Positions 1 through 10,560 of a stretch of DNA of 64,000 bases are shown here, one piece after another. The position numbers were made by a program, and so were the translations under genes. The DNA comes from Brachionus plicatilis (lineage: Eukaryota > Rotifera > Eurotatoria > Ploima > Brachionidae), in NCBI GenBank assembly GCA_010279815.1, contig QEOQ01000614.1:9265-73264 (forward strand). The letters run 5' to 3'. The notes beneath the pieces are model-generated. The model searched no databases. It saw nothing but the letters and a program-made list of their open reading frames with translations, and was not told where the DNA came from. Within the stretch, counting starts at the first letter, position 1. Each line of letters opens with the position of its first letter.

Positions 1-80
1 CTATGTAACATTTGATCATGTTTTTCAGGAGTCTTTTAACAGTCACTTCGCTTTCACCGTCACCTTGTGGTTGACATATC
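1..80 (-). pseudogene. Integrase-like fragment (retrotransposon)
   Basis: Reading the minus strand from about 80 to the window edge gives a short open stretch containing PQGDGESEV and then KNMIKCY. A PQGDGxxE motif followed by a K-N-M-I-x-C helix is typical of the end of the gypsy-type integrase core. It could be the continuation of the pol remnant further right (860-2045), split by unrelated sequence, or a second element cut by the window edge. It is short, so the call rests on one motif. Confidence 0.35.
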
Positions 81-859
81 GAAATTTTTGTATGGAAATC
101 GACGCATAAGACTTTTTTTAATTTATTTTAATTTATTCAAACATGCAAACATTCATTCAGGTTAATGTCCAATAGAATTGACAAAGGATATTCTAAACAC
201 AAATCAATTAAGAAAATTATAAAATAATTGTCGAAGTGTTTAAGCAGGATCTAATCCAAGGTTTTATTTTGTGTGGCGACTTGAAAGACTGTATTGCCGT
301 ATCATCGTTTAATTTTTCTAATCCTACAACAAGAAAAATCATGAATTGCTTATTAGGATCATTAAAAGAATTGCCGATTACAAACCTGGCATATTAAAAA
401 TACTGATATTCATAGTGTAATTTTTGAAATTGATGCAAATGAGAAACAAATGCATGGATATAAGGTGTGATGTTATCTTTAAAATAAAGCCGCAAAAAGA
501 TCTAACCATTCTTTAATTTAATTTTATTATTTCTCTAATTTTCCTTTTCTAAAAATAAAATAAATAAAAATAAATTATTTTGTAGTTTTGTTTTTTTTTC
601 TTCTTTTTTTAATGACTGATTTCATTGACTGATCTGTGAAAAATTCAAAAATGAAGAAATTGTTCTTAGTTAAATGTTTTTTGTTTAATTAAAATTAACA
701 ACAATATTTTAAGAAAAAAAATTAATTCAATTTAATTATTTTGTATTTGTTTCATTAGTTGATTTTCTGTATTTTCCTAACATTTGTGCAATCAAAATTA
801 AGTTGCAATTTTTCATGCATCTAATTATAATAAATTAATTTTTTTCCTATGCGTGATTA
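81..859. other. AT-rich non-coding stretch
   Basis: No convincing reading frame or RNA gene is visible. The stretch separates two integrase-like fragments on the minus strand and may be an insertion into, or decayed part of, the same retrotransposon. It contains many A/T homopolymers. Confidence 0.4.
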
Positions 860-2045
860 TTTTGATATGATTGGGTTGTGTTGTTGTGCTTTAAGACGTT
901 AAATATCAAGATGATCATAGACTATATCTAACAGTTTAGATTTAGTTTAGAAATTGTGTTTCTTGATCGGAGAGAATGTCATCATAAGTATAGCACTATT
1001 TGTCAACTACATTGTCCGCAGCTGTATCAGCTTGAATGTTTTTCGTTGGACAAATTTTTGCTTCTTTTGAACAATGGTCAATAATAATTTGAAATATTTA
1101 TCACCTCGTTTTTTTTATATAGATAGACGTGCAAAATATGGCGTTATTAATTCGTTTAAATACGATGGTTTTTCGTGAATAAGATCGGCATTTTTGTTTG
1201 TGAGGTGCAATTATCTTTTTGGCAAACTTCACATTCACAAATAATTTTTTTAACAACTGTTTGCAAATATGGGTCTATATAATCGACTTGCAATTTTATC
1301 GATTGTGTTTCTTCTACCAAGATGTCGATTATAAATTGTTTCATGCATATGTTTAATAATTTTATCTTGAATTTGTTTGATTAATACAAACTGGTAAACC
1401 TTTGATCCATCTTTGCTCATTACCGTTCGATACAATCCATTTTCTACAAAAAGTAAATTGCCATATTCTCTTCTTGTTACATTATTCCCCCCTTAAAATC
1501 AAGTTTCATCCTGGAGACTTTCCAAAAAAAACAACACCAAAAAGAACAAAAACACACATAAAAAACAAAACAAAAAAAATAAAACAAAATCCTTCTTCTT
1601 TTTTTAAATTTCGCCAGCAACATCCACGTATTCTGGGTTTCATTTTCTGTATCCGGGGCAGGGGCTGGGTCTACAACTGGGTCTTGAACGGGTTTTCGGA
1701 TCACGATCGCCGAGCGGTCGGTACAACGTACTGAAAATGGACACCATATTCAGATTAATCATTACAGTGATTCACGTTTTTCCCAAAAATTCTGAAATCA
1801 CGAAAATTGCAGCAATAAACGTACAGATCTGAACCGTCTTATCTGCACTTATACGGCTTTTCAACGCTTATTAACAATTCCAGCTCCTGTAAAACAACAT
1901 TATTAATCGCCATACCAGGTTCAATCGCCTTCTCTCCCTCTTCAATTTCGATGATGTTCTCATCTTCTTCACTTGGTTTTAGTAACCATCGGGAAAGCGC
2001 ATCGGCATTACCATTTTTAAGGTCTTTTTTAATGTAACAACCCCT
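860..2045 (-). pseudogene. Decayed gypsy-type pol: RNase H tail and integrase
   Basis: On the minus strand, from high to low coordinate, broken frames show the C-terminal end of an LTR-retrotransposon polyprotein. Around 1890-2040 is an RNase H end motif (NADALSR). Around 1170-1440 is an integrase zinc-binding domain with paired histidines (HETIYNRH) and paired cysteines (CECEVC). Around 930-1100 are an integrase core start (IIDHCSK) and second catalytic block (ILSDQETQF). Changes of frame are needed between these blocks and stops interrupt them, so no intact protein is encoded. The order RNase H > zinc finger > DDE core is that of Ty3/gypsy elements. No reverse transcriptase or clear LTR pair is attached here; the 5' part is lost near 2045. 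Confidence 0.7.
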
Positions 2046-2302
2046 CTACCCCAGCACCCTACTCCAGTCTTTGCTTCTATGTGTTTCCCATATATGTATT
2101 TGTTTTATTTTATTTTGAGTTTATTTTTTTGATTTTCAATAAAGTTTTGAGAGAAATCTAAATTCTCTTATTTAGTAGCGCCACGCTATTAAATTGGTGT
2201 TAGAAGTAAAAATTTTGTGTTGTACGAGATAAGCCAAAATTTTAAAAAACCACCACGTGTGATAGATGAAAGTTTTTTTTTTTTTAAAAAAAAATTTGGA
2301 AT
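2046..2302. other. Non-coding junction next to pol remnant
   Basis: Directly beyond the RNase H remnant the sequence starts with TGTAACAACCCC and holds an AATAAA near 2140, which resembles part of an LTR read on the plus strand, but no second copy is seen. Nothing else is recognisable. Confidence 0.2.
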
Positions 2303-2584
2303 ATGCAAATTTTCGAAGGGCTCCGCCCCGTATTTTTAATACAAAGTGGCATGTTGTATATTGGACTATGGATGTTGATTGATAAGTATGGTAAGAATGA
2401 AGTGGCGAAAAGTGCTGGAGGCCTAGGTTTTCTAGTAATGTGCGCTGTTGCGATTTCATACCTAGCGCATGTATTGGAAAAAAGAGAGAAAATGGGTGGC
2501 GAAGCTGAACCTGTGCGAAGCGGACCGAAACCGACTCCGGATGATAAAAAGTTTAAAAACTTCCATTCGGTGGTTGTAAAGTAA
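2303..2584 (+). CDS. Small hypothetical membrane protein
   Basis: A 93-residue ORF starts at an ATG and ends in TAA, with an AATAAA about 20 nt further on. The protein is not recognised. It has two hydrophobic stretches (about residues 8-26 and 38-60) separated by a charged segment with DKYGKNE, then a charged, proline-containing tail (KREKMGG, PKPTPDD). Its base composition is less AT-rich than the surroundings, which favours coding. A reverse-strand frame over the same bases is also long, so the strand is not certain. It lies between a decayed retrotransposon and the kinase gene and could be a single-exon gene, one exon of a larger gene, or part of an unrecognised transposon. Confidence 0.4.
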   Translation: MQIFEGLRPVFLIQSGMLYIGLWMLIDKYGKNEVAKSAGGLGFLVMCAVAISYLAHVLEKREKMGGEAEPVRSGPKPTPDDKKFKNFHSVVVK

Positions 2585-2721
2585 CACCTGAATGCATTGG
2601 AGTAAATAAAACGATCCAATTTTGGAACCTTTGGGAGTGATGAAAAAGGATATAAATTAGAGGACAGGGAATCGGCACGAACACGAGGAGGTTTTACTAA
2701 TTTTTATATAAACTTGTTTTC

Positions 2722-4036
2722 CTTTATTTATTATTAATAAATTTAATTCTTTGAAAAAAATATTAACTTAAATCTAAAATATAAAGTTTATTTAGTAATA
2801 ATTATTTATGTCTTCCAGAAAATAATTAGGATTTTTATTTAAAAAAAAAAAAATTGTTTTTTTGATATAAATCATCTTTTTAACTAAGATTAGTTAATTC
2901 TTTAACCTTTCACAATACTGTAAAATCTCTTTGGAACAATATGCATGATTCATCGATGATTTGAAATTTTTTGTCAATATCGTATGAATCTAAATTTTTA
3001 AATTTGTTAGCGCTAAGAAATTGGATAAAATCAATTAAAACAACTAAATAATTGAATATTTGATCGATTGTTGGTCTTTCTGATGCATCTAAGCTGACAC
3101 ATTTATTGATAAGTTCTTGAAAATATTCTGGTGGAATTTTTATCACAATTGGACCAATTTTAGAATCTTTTCTACCATGTGTTCCTTTGAATATTTCAAC
3201 CAATGTTAAACCCAAAGAGAAAATGTCAATTCCTTGAAGATCATCAAGATTCGGTTTTGGATTTCCGGACAAGAACTTGAAAAACTCGGGTGGTGTATAA
3301 GAATATGTAGCTGTGCCAGTAAAATTGGTTTCATTGTCCATAATTATTTTGGCTGTGCCGAAATCTGCTATTTTCGCATTAAAGTCATTAGTGATGAGCA
3401 CATTGTCAGGTTTTATATCTTTGTGAAAAAAACCATTTGCATGAATACGCTTGATTCCGCATATCATTCCAAAAGCCACTTTTAAACGTTCGTACAATCC
3501 AAATTTTTTGTTTCCTGCTAGCATCTTTGTTAGTGATCCATTTTGTATATATTCTGTCGCTATATAAAGTCCATCATTAGAAATACAAGATCCTATCATT
3601 TGTAGAATATTTTCTCCTTTAATTTCATTATAGGCATCCAATTCTCTTAAATAAAATTTAAATAGATACTCTTCTTCTTCTTTCTTCTGCGTTCTTTGTT
3701 CTATTTTTTTAAGTGCAATTACAATCGATTCAGCTGCGTACCCACCTTCATCATCAATAATTACCTTATGATCGTACTTAGCTTTATACACAACACCAAA
3801 TCCACCTCTTCCCAATTCTCCCAAGATTTTAATTTTACTATAATCTAAATCAATTTCTTTGTCATTACAGACAATCATTGGATGTTTGCCATAAATGTGT
3901 TTATCAGACACTTTTTTTTTTAAGTGACATTTTTGGCATTGATAATATTTATAGCAAAAGTTGCATTTTAATTTTAAGCCTTTTATTATTTTCATACATA
4001 TTTTGCACTTTTCCTTGTGTATACATTCTTCAAAAA
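2722..4036. repeat. Left arm of 1,315-bp inverted duplication
   Basis: This arm is the reverse complement of 6446-7760. Paired coordinates sum to 10482 across the arm, so there are no indels, and even the 13-base A/T run matches. It covers codons about 82-455 and the 3' flank of the minus-strand kinase gene. The outer boundary falls right after an AATAAA-like tract; the inner boundary lies inside the coding sequence. Confidence 0.92.
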
Positions 4037-4277
4037 TCTCCTCTAAATTATCCAAATTTAGATTTTCATCTTCGCTTATTTCCAATTCAGAACAAACATT
4101 GAGAGAATTTATTTTAAACATAAGATGAGACAATTTGTGTTTGCCAAATTCCAAATGCCTTTCGAAACAAAAACCACATATGTCAAATTCTTCACAAATT
4201 AGGCACTTATATCTATAGGTGTTGAAATTGCTTGTGTGACAAATATTACATTCAATTACTTGGTTTCGTTTAGCCAT
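2910..4277 (-). CDS. Two-zinc-finger protein kinase
   Basis: This intronless gene encodes 455 residues. Two ZZ-like cysteine/histidine clusters come first: residues about 10-51 (C10, C13, C25, C28, C34, C37, H47, H51) and about 91-132 (C91, C94, C105, C108, C114, C117, H127, H132). A protein kinase domain follows at about 149-430: glycine loop GRGGFGVV (156-163), beta-3 lysine K190, catalytic loop HKDIKPDN (D287, N292), DFG at 305-307 and TPPE in the activation segment. HxDIKPDN points to a Ser/Thr kinase with all catalytic residues present. No transmembrane segment is visible. ZZ fingers usually bind peptide N-termini or histone tails, so they may recruit substrate; this is inference. The 3' three quarters of the gene are duplicated in inverted orientation at 6446-7760. 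Confidence 0.85.
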   Translation of the reverse strand: MAKRNQVIECNICHTSNFNTYRYKCLICEEFDICGFCFERHLEFGKHKLSHLMFKINSLNVCSELEISEDENLNLDNLEEIFEECIHKEKCKICMKIIKGLKLKCNFCYKYYQCQKCHLKKKVSDKHIYGKHPMIVCNDKEIDLDYSKIKILGELGRGGFGVVYKAKYDHKVIIDDEGGYAAESIVIALKKIEQRTQKKEEEEYLFKFYLRELDAYNEIKGENILQMIGSCISNDGLYIATEYIQNGSLTKMLAGNKKFGLYERLKVAFGMICGIKRIHANGFFHKDIKPDNVLITNDFNAKIADFGTAKIIMDNETNFTGTATYSYTPPEFFKFLSGNPKPNLDDLQGIDIFSLGLTLVEIFKGTHGRKDSKIGPIVIKIPPEYFQELINKCVSLDASERPTIDQIFNYLVVLIDFIQFLSANKFKNLDSYDIDKKFQIIDESCILFQRDFTVL

Positions 4278-6445
4278 TTTAAAAATTCTCTATTTAAATT
4301 CTTTTCTTAAAATAAAAATGATTTAAAATTAAAGTAATTAAAAATTTTTATCAATAAAAATATTCTTTTAAAATGCTTAAACAAAAACAAAAAATTTAAA
4401 TTATGAAATTAAAATAAAACAAATTAAAAACTTCTGAATTATGATATAAATAAATTAATTTTGGCTTTTACTCTACTAATCGCTTAAAGAAAATTAATTA
4501 TAACTTTAGTTGAAATTTATTAAATTATTTTCGAAATATCCTAATCTTTTTAGCTTCGTTTTAATTAATTATTAGTAGCTTAAATTTACAGTGCTATTCC
4601 ATAAGCTCACATTATCACAATATAACCCAAATTTTAAAACAAAAAATTTTAATTTTTAAAAAAAGCACTCCTTGATTTTTAATGAGATGAATTTTTCAAG
4701 CCTATCAAAGTGCTTAAAGCATTCTGATTCATATTAAAAACTTTGATGGCTACATTTTTGACAAAAAATGTTTAAAAAATGGTAATCATAGTAACTTCAA
4801 TTTAAAAGTGATATTCCTGCTGCTTGCTTTTAATTTCGGTAAAGTAAAATTTATGTTTGTGATAGCAAATCATAAGTCTAAGTTGCATTAACAAAAATTT
4901 AAAATCTTATTGCGAAATTTTAGAAAAAGCAATTTTTAATGAGATGAATTAATCAGACCTTTTCAAGTTCTTAATTATTCAAATTTGGCAACATTTTAAA
5001 TACATTTTTATAAATTGCTATAAATTTTGGTTCCTTTTTTTCATTTCCAATAAATGTAGGAAAATAATCAAGAAAACTTCGGGCTGAACTAAATTCACTC
5101 TGACTCCTTAATTTATATTTTAAAATTTCAAAATTTCAGTTAATGCAGCTTTTACTTATTTTGGTAAGGTAAAAATTATGTTAATGATGGCAAATCATAA
5201 GTCTAAGCTGGATAAACTGAAATTAAAATTTTAAAATCTATTTTCTAATTTAAAAAAATTCTTTCGGATGAAAATAAAATTTATTAAACATGATATGTTT
5301 AATCTATAGTAAGATAGAAAATTAAATTAATTTTTATTTTAAGACAAAAACATGTTCCGTAAATTGCACCATATCCATTGAATTTGTTTAATTAATATTC
5401 AACCAATTGTTTGAAACTAAGCTGTTCGTTGTTGCCATTTGTTCTAGAAAGATTTTTTTGTTACTAATTTTTGCAACACTATGTTGAACACAACAACATA
5501 TTTGAATTCTTAACTTGTTTACGAGGGACACCAATGTTGAGGTCTGTTGCCTACCTAAGATTTAGGGGTTCTACAATTAAAAAGATTGTTTGTTGTTGGG
5601 CCTTCAGGTCTAGTTCATTTAACGAAATGTGGTTATTGAAAAGAGTGGAGAAGAAGGATAAGAAATATAACGGGTTGAATTGATGGTATAGTTACTCTAA
5701 AAATTCACTTGAGTGAGGGACTAGTGAAAATAACAATTTTTGTGAAGTTGTGTATGAAACCACAACATTAGGTAAGTTAATACTTAAATTTGGAATAAAT
5801 ATCAATAGAATATTTATATATAAATTTGTTAAAAATTACATGATTTGAAGAGATTTTTTAAGAAAAATAAAGCAACAAAGTAAAAAGTATAACCATAGAT
5901 TTGTTCAGAATTTTGTCTAGAATTTAATGCTCTTTTCAGAATTTATACACTTTATAGTATTTTTAAGTCTCATCTTTAAGATTATGGGTCTTAAAGAACA
6001 AAAACTTTTTAAAGGGTTTGATATTTATGGAACCCTAGGCATAAAAAATTCTTTTAATGGGGTTTTCGATAGTGCATGATATCGATGTATATCGACACTC
6101 GATATTATTAATAAATATTCTCTAATAATATTGATATTCAAAAAAAAAAAAAATTCGATAATTTATCAATATGATAAATTTTTACCGATAAATATCAAAG
6201 TTTTTAAAAGATAGTTAAACGATTCCAATCTAATTTTTACATAATTTTTAAAAAATTTTTAAAACAAAAAATATTCACTCTTTTTTTGAATTTTAAAAAA
6301 TGATTTACATAAGTAAATAATATATATATTTAATGTTTTATTATCGATATTAAAATTTTATTTTAATATATGATCGAAAATTTTTTTCACATCGATTAAA
6401 TATCCAAAGTTTTCATCGATAAAATATCAGTATAACTTAAAAATA
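4278..6445. other. Spacer between inverted kinase copies
   Basis: This AT-rich spacer includes the presumed promoter of the complete kinase copy (just above 4277). It contains no credible gene. It holds a diverged direct repeat (4817-4907 against about 5145-5243, sharing GCAAATCATAAGTCTAAG) and, at about 6065-6430, a cluster of short ATCGAT/TCGATA motifs. A 70-codon ORF near 5471 shows no domain and was not called. Confidence 0.6.
4817..5243. repeat. Diverged direct repeat pair
   Basis: Two segments of about 90-100 bp (4817-4907 and 5145-5243) share the block GCAAATCATAAGTCTAAG and a flanking GGTAA(A/G)GTAAAA tract. A second shared block, TTTTTAATGAGATGAAT, lies about 265 bp apart (near 4677 and 4935). 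This looks like an old tandem duplication. Confidence 0.55.
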
Positions 6446-7760
6446 TTGTTGAAGAATGTATACACAAGGAAAAGTGCAAAATATGTATGAAAATAATAAA
6501 AGGCTTAAAATTAAAATGCAACTTTTGCTATAAATATTATCAATGCCAAAAATGTCACTTAAAAAAAAAAGTGTCTGATAAACACATTTATGGCAAACAT
6601 CCAATGATTGTCTGTAATGACAAAGAAATTGATTTAGATTATAGTAAAATTAAAATCTTGGGAGAATTGGGAAGAGGTGGATTTGGTGTTGTGTATAAAG
6701 CTAAGTACGATCATAAGGTAATTATTGATGATGAAGGTGGGTACGCAGCTGAATCGATTGTAATTGCACTTAAAAAAATAGAACAAAGAACGCAGAAGAA
6801 AGAAGAAGAAGAGTATCTATTTAAATTTTATTTAAGAGAATTGGATGCCTATAATGAAATTAAAGGAGAAAATATTCTACAAATGATAGGATCTTGTATT
6901 TCTAATGATGGACTTTATATAGCGACAGAATATATACAAAATGGATCACTAACAAAGATGCTAGCAGGAAACAAAAAATTTGGATTGTACGAACGTTTAA
7001 AAGTGGCTTTTGGAATGATATGCGGAATCAAGCGTATTCATGCAAATGGTTTTTTTCACAAAGATATAAAACCTGACAATGTGCTCATCACTAATGACTT
7101 TAATGCGAAAATAGCAGATTTCGGCACAGCCAAAATAATTATGGACAATGAAACCAATTTTACTGGCACAGCTACATATTCTTATACACCACCCGAGTTT
7201 TTCAAGTTCTTGTCCGGAAATCCAAAACCGAATCTTGATGATCTTCAAGGAATTGACATTTTCTCTTTGGGTTTAACATTGGTTGAAATATTCAAAGGAA
7301 CACATGGTAGAAAAGATTCTAAAATTGGTCCAATTGTGATAAAAATTCCACCAGAATATTTTCAAGAACTTATCAATAAATGTGTCAGCTTAGATGCATC
7401 AGAAAGACCAACAATCGATCAAATATTCAATTATTTAGTTGTTTTAATTGATTTTATCCAATTTCTTAGCGCTAACAAATTTAAAAATTTAGATTCATAC
7501 GATATTGACAAAAAATTTCAAATCATCGATGAATCATGCATATTGTTCCAAAGAGATTTTACAGTATTGTGAAAGGTTAAAGAATTAACTAATCTTAGTT
7601 AAAAAGATGATTTATATCAAAAAAACAATTTTTTTTTTTTTAAATAAAAATCCTAATTATTTTCTGGAAGACATAAATAATTATTACTAAATAAACTTTA
7701 TATTTTAGATTTAAGTTAATATTTTTTTCAAAGAATTAAATTTATTAATAATAAATAAAG
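6446..7760. repeat. Right arm of 1,315-bp inverted duplication
   Basis: Reverse complement of 2722-4036, apparently without mismatch. The shared sequence stops immediately after the AATAAA tract at 7750-7760 and, at the inner end, part-way into the kinase coding sequence. No poly(A) tract or obvious target-site duplication is visible at the outer edge. Confidence 0.92.
6487..7572 (+). pseudogene. 5'-truncated duplicate of the zinc-finger kinase
   Basis: The frame encodes 361 residues identical to residues 95-455 of the complete copy at 2910-4277. The first zinc finger and most of the linker are missing, and the first two cysteines of the second finger lie upstream of the first ATG. The kinase domain itself is complete (GRGGFGVV, HKDIKPDN, DFG). 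The open frame runs upstream only to a TAA at 6433, so the copy has no native start codon or promoter; translation could begin at the internal ATG at 6487 if it is transcribed at all. It may be a very recent non-functional duplicate, or a source of antisense or double-stranded RNA against its partner. An assembly artefact cannot be excluded. Confidence 0.7.
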
Positions 7761-9079
7761 TAAATATTTTTAAATAAGTTTAAATAATTTCATTGGAAAA
7801 AAAACTAAAATATTTCCACAATTTAAAAAGTTTTCATAGAAAGAACATCTAATTCTTAGTGAAAATAAAAACAGTTTTATTTTTTTAATTGACAATTCGA
7901 TTAATATAGCAGGATTTTGAGGGTCTTGTTGATTAGAAGAACAAATTATCACATAATTTTTTCAAATTAAGTGATCATTAGATTACTTGATTAAATGAAA
8001 TTAAGAAAAAATAGAGTGTGTACATGATTTTAAACGTAATTAATAGGTGAAAAAATCATCTTGTTTATCGAAATTAATCAAATGTGTTTTTTTTTTAATT
8101 TTTATTATTTTTAATCTATTTAAAAATAAATTCTTTCTTTGATTCCTTCTTATTAAACTGTCCTGACTTTTCGTTACTAATTCTCTATTTGATTTCTTTT
8201 TAAGTCTCTGATTATTTTGGATGTTATTGGAGGGATCAAGAGCTTTTTTTTCTTAATAAAAATCATGAAAGAAGTTGAAAATTTTTTGATTTTTTAATAA
8301 TTGATTTTGTTTGAATCCTATTTATAAAATAAAAGCATAAGAAGAAAATTTAAATCTTTTTAACTAAGTGAACTTATTGTAATAGAATCTGCGGTGTTAA
8401 AAGCAAAAGTAAAGTTGTTAAAGGCTTTATAATGGTGCAACATTCAAAGTTTCATCAGTTGTAAAAGTCTTATAATGATGTGCAAAATCTCTGCTAAATT
8501 GTTACATATTTTACGGGAGAAAATTTTCGGATCTGAGGTTATAAAGGTAAAGTAAAGTCGTTAACGGCTTTATTTTATTTTTGTTAATTATTCGTCTTCA
8601 TTATCAGTTAAAAATGTTGCTCCCGTATGTTGCTTTAGATTGTGCTGTGCAAAGGTGGTCCCGCTAATCTGGCATAATTACTGCTAATGTTCTTATTTGA
8701 ATTTTTGAATGATCGGTCAAATAAATTTTAACGATATTTTTTTTTTTGTGTCCACGTAATTAATTATTTTTTTTTGATCATCTTAATGTGACCACACATT
8801 TTCCCTGTGTTCACCTATTTTCAACATTATGTTTTTCACGTAATTCTGCGATTAGTGCGCACATAATTAACAAGACCCGATTTTAAATTAAAATTAGTGA
8901 ATTTGGGCATGGATTTCAATTCAAACAAAACTCTCAAACGTTTTGTTTTAGACAATTGAAAGATGTGGCTGTTGTAAGTAACTCCTGACAAAAATTGCTA
9001 AGGGAGACTTTTTTCAGATTCTCTTGAGCTCTCAACAAAAACATCCAAGTTTTCGTCAAATTTTATAATTAGGAAGATT
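7761..9079. other. Non-coding AT-rich stretch
   Basis: No gene is seen. Two short related segments near 8403-8429 and 8547-8573 share GTAAAGT(T/C)GTTAA(A/C)GGCTTTA. The part from about 8570 to 9079 is slightly less AT-rich and may be decayed LINE sequence continuing from the element to the right, but no motif supports this. Confidence 0.4.
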
Positions 9080-10560
9080 GGACAGTTGCTATATGGAATT
9101 TGCTTATCGAAAAGACTTAATTTTAGAGTGCAAGCTTTTTTTTCCTTGCTAAAGTTTCTGAAACTTTTTTTGTTAGAAAAACAAGATTATAAGAAGTTCA
9201 ACGATGCTGCCTGCAACCAGATTGTTCCTTACAAATTAAACCCCTATTTTGTAGAAAGGTGTAAGGTCTTTTAGTGATTATTTTTTATTGGATAATTATT
9301 AACTTAAGAATATAAACAAGAATTAAGATATTCCTGCTCTAAAATAAACTTTTCAGTTGCTATTTGGAAAGAAGTATCAAAACAGTCCTCATTATCTTGA
9401 GAAAAAGTTTTAGCTAAAATTTTTTTAAAAAATTCACCTTTATCTATATCATCGCAATACTCTTTAGATTCCGAAAAAAGATTAGGGAAAATATCGAGAT
9501 GTAGTTTTTTTTTTAAAAGAGTTGATCTTTTGCCAAAAGGGACGTGATGAATTATGATTAGGATCATGTTTGTTTAAGAAATTTTGTCATTTTAGATTTT
9601 TTTCATTTAGAAATTTTAAATCTAATGGTATTTGTAAGCTTGTTACATTTCCTTCTAGTTTCTTCATTTTTTATTTTTAATTTTTTTAGGCTCTTTTCTT
9701 TTTTTAATTAATATTATGATATTTGGAGGTAAAGAAACCTAAATTTTTTTGAGGAGAATTTGGGAACTGAAGCCGAGTCTGTGTCAAAGATTGCTGAGGT
9801 AATTTTTTGATTAATTCGGTCTAAATTTTTCATATCCGCAATAAAATCAGATTCTAAAAATGAAATCAATTCAAGAAGATGGCTAAATTTTTTGCAGTTT
9901 GCCTTTTTGAAATTAAATTTTTTAAATTCTTTAATACCAACTTCAGTAGATTAGAAACCAAGTTCGAGTTTAATTGGATAATGATCACTAGTCAAGTCAT
10001 CGTCAAACTCTTCGTAATTATGAAAAAAAGAATCTAAATTATTAGAAATAAGAAATAAATCAAGAATTGAATTGTAATTTCGATTAATTAAAGTCAATGT
10101 TGGAGAATCATCATTTGATAATAAAAATCTTGAACTATCCAAAAAACTCTTCAAAAATATTATTTTTCCATTTTCATTTTAAATGTCTTATCCAAAAACA
10201 GAAAGCCGAGCATTTAAGTCGCCCCCAATTAAAAAATATTTGAAGTTATTTTCAATATAAGAAAGAATTTCTTTACTTAATATTTGAGGAGGTTTTTTTT
10301 TTATAGTTTGTTGTTGGTTGATACTAGCATATAATATTTATATCTTTTTTGAAAGAGCATGACTTTACAGGCACTCTAATAGCCAGTTACTCCCTGTCCC
10401 CTTATGTTCCGACATTTATGAATAAAGGAAAAACCAGGAATGTTTAGTTAAAAGTTTGCCTTGGAAGTATCAAGTTTGATTTCATTCAAAAGAACTTTGT
10501 CTGAACGAACTGAAGATTTAGAAATTAATACAAAAACTTTCTCGTAATTCATCTTTCATT
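9080..10560 (-). pseudogene. Decayed LINE: endonuclease and partial reverse transcriptase
   Basis: Reading the minus strand from 10560 downwards, broken frames give an AP-type endonuclease of a non-LTR retrotransposon. A start with SDKVLLNEIKL is followed by FLIGGDLNARL near 10200 and by DLFLISN and LTSDHYPI near 9970-10080, the last being the usual end of the domain. Further down, near 9170-9260, a reverse-transcriptase block reads EQSGCRQHRSTSYNLVFLT, matching the conserved segment ahead of the catalytic aspartates. Stops and frame changes occur throughout and no YxDD motif was found, so the element is dead and lacks most of its RT and 3' end. A Jockey/CR1/RTE-type clade fits, but I cannot decide which. 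Confidence 0.65.

Noticed and set aside
1402..1734. 110-codon plus-strand ORF
   Set aside because: Antisense to the integrase/linker remnant; low-complexity Lys-rich middle.
2034..2185. Possible solo LTR beginning TGTAACAACCCC
   Set aside because: No second copy, no target-site duplication and unclear right end; only noted as context.
5471..5683. 70-codon ORF in the kinase spacer
   Set aside because: No domain, no codon signal and no sign of splicing; chance length in this context.
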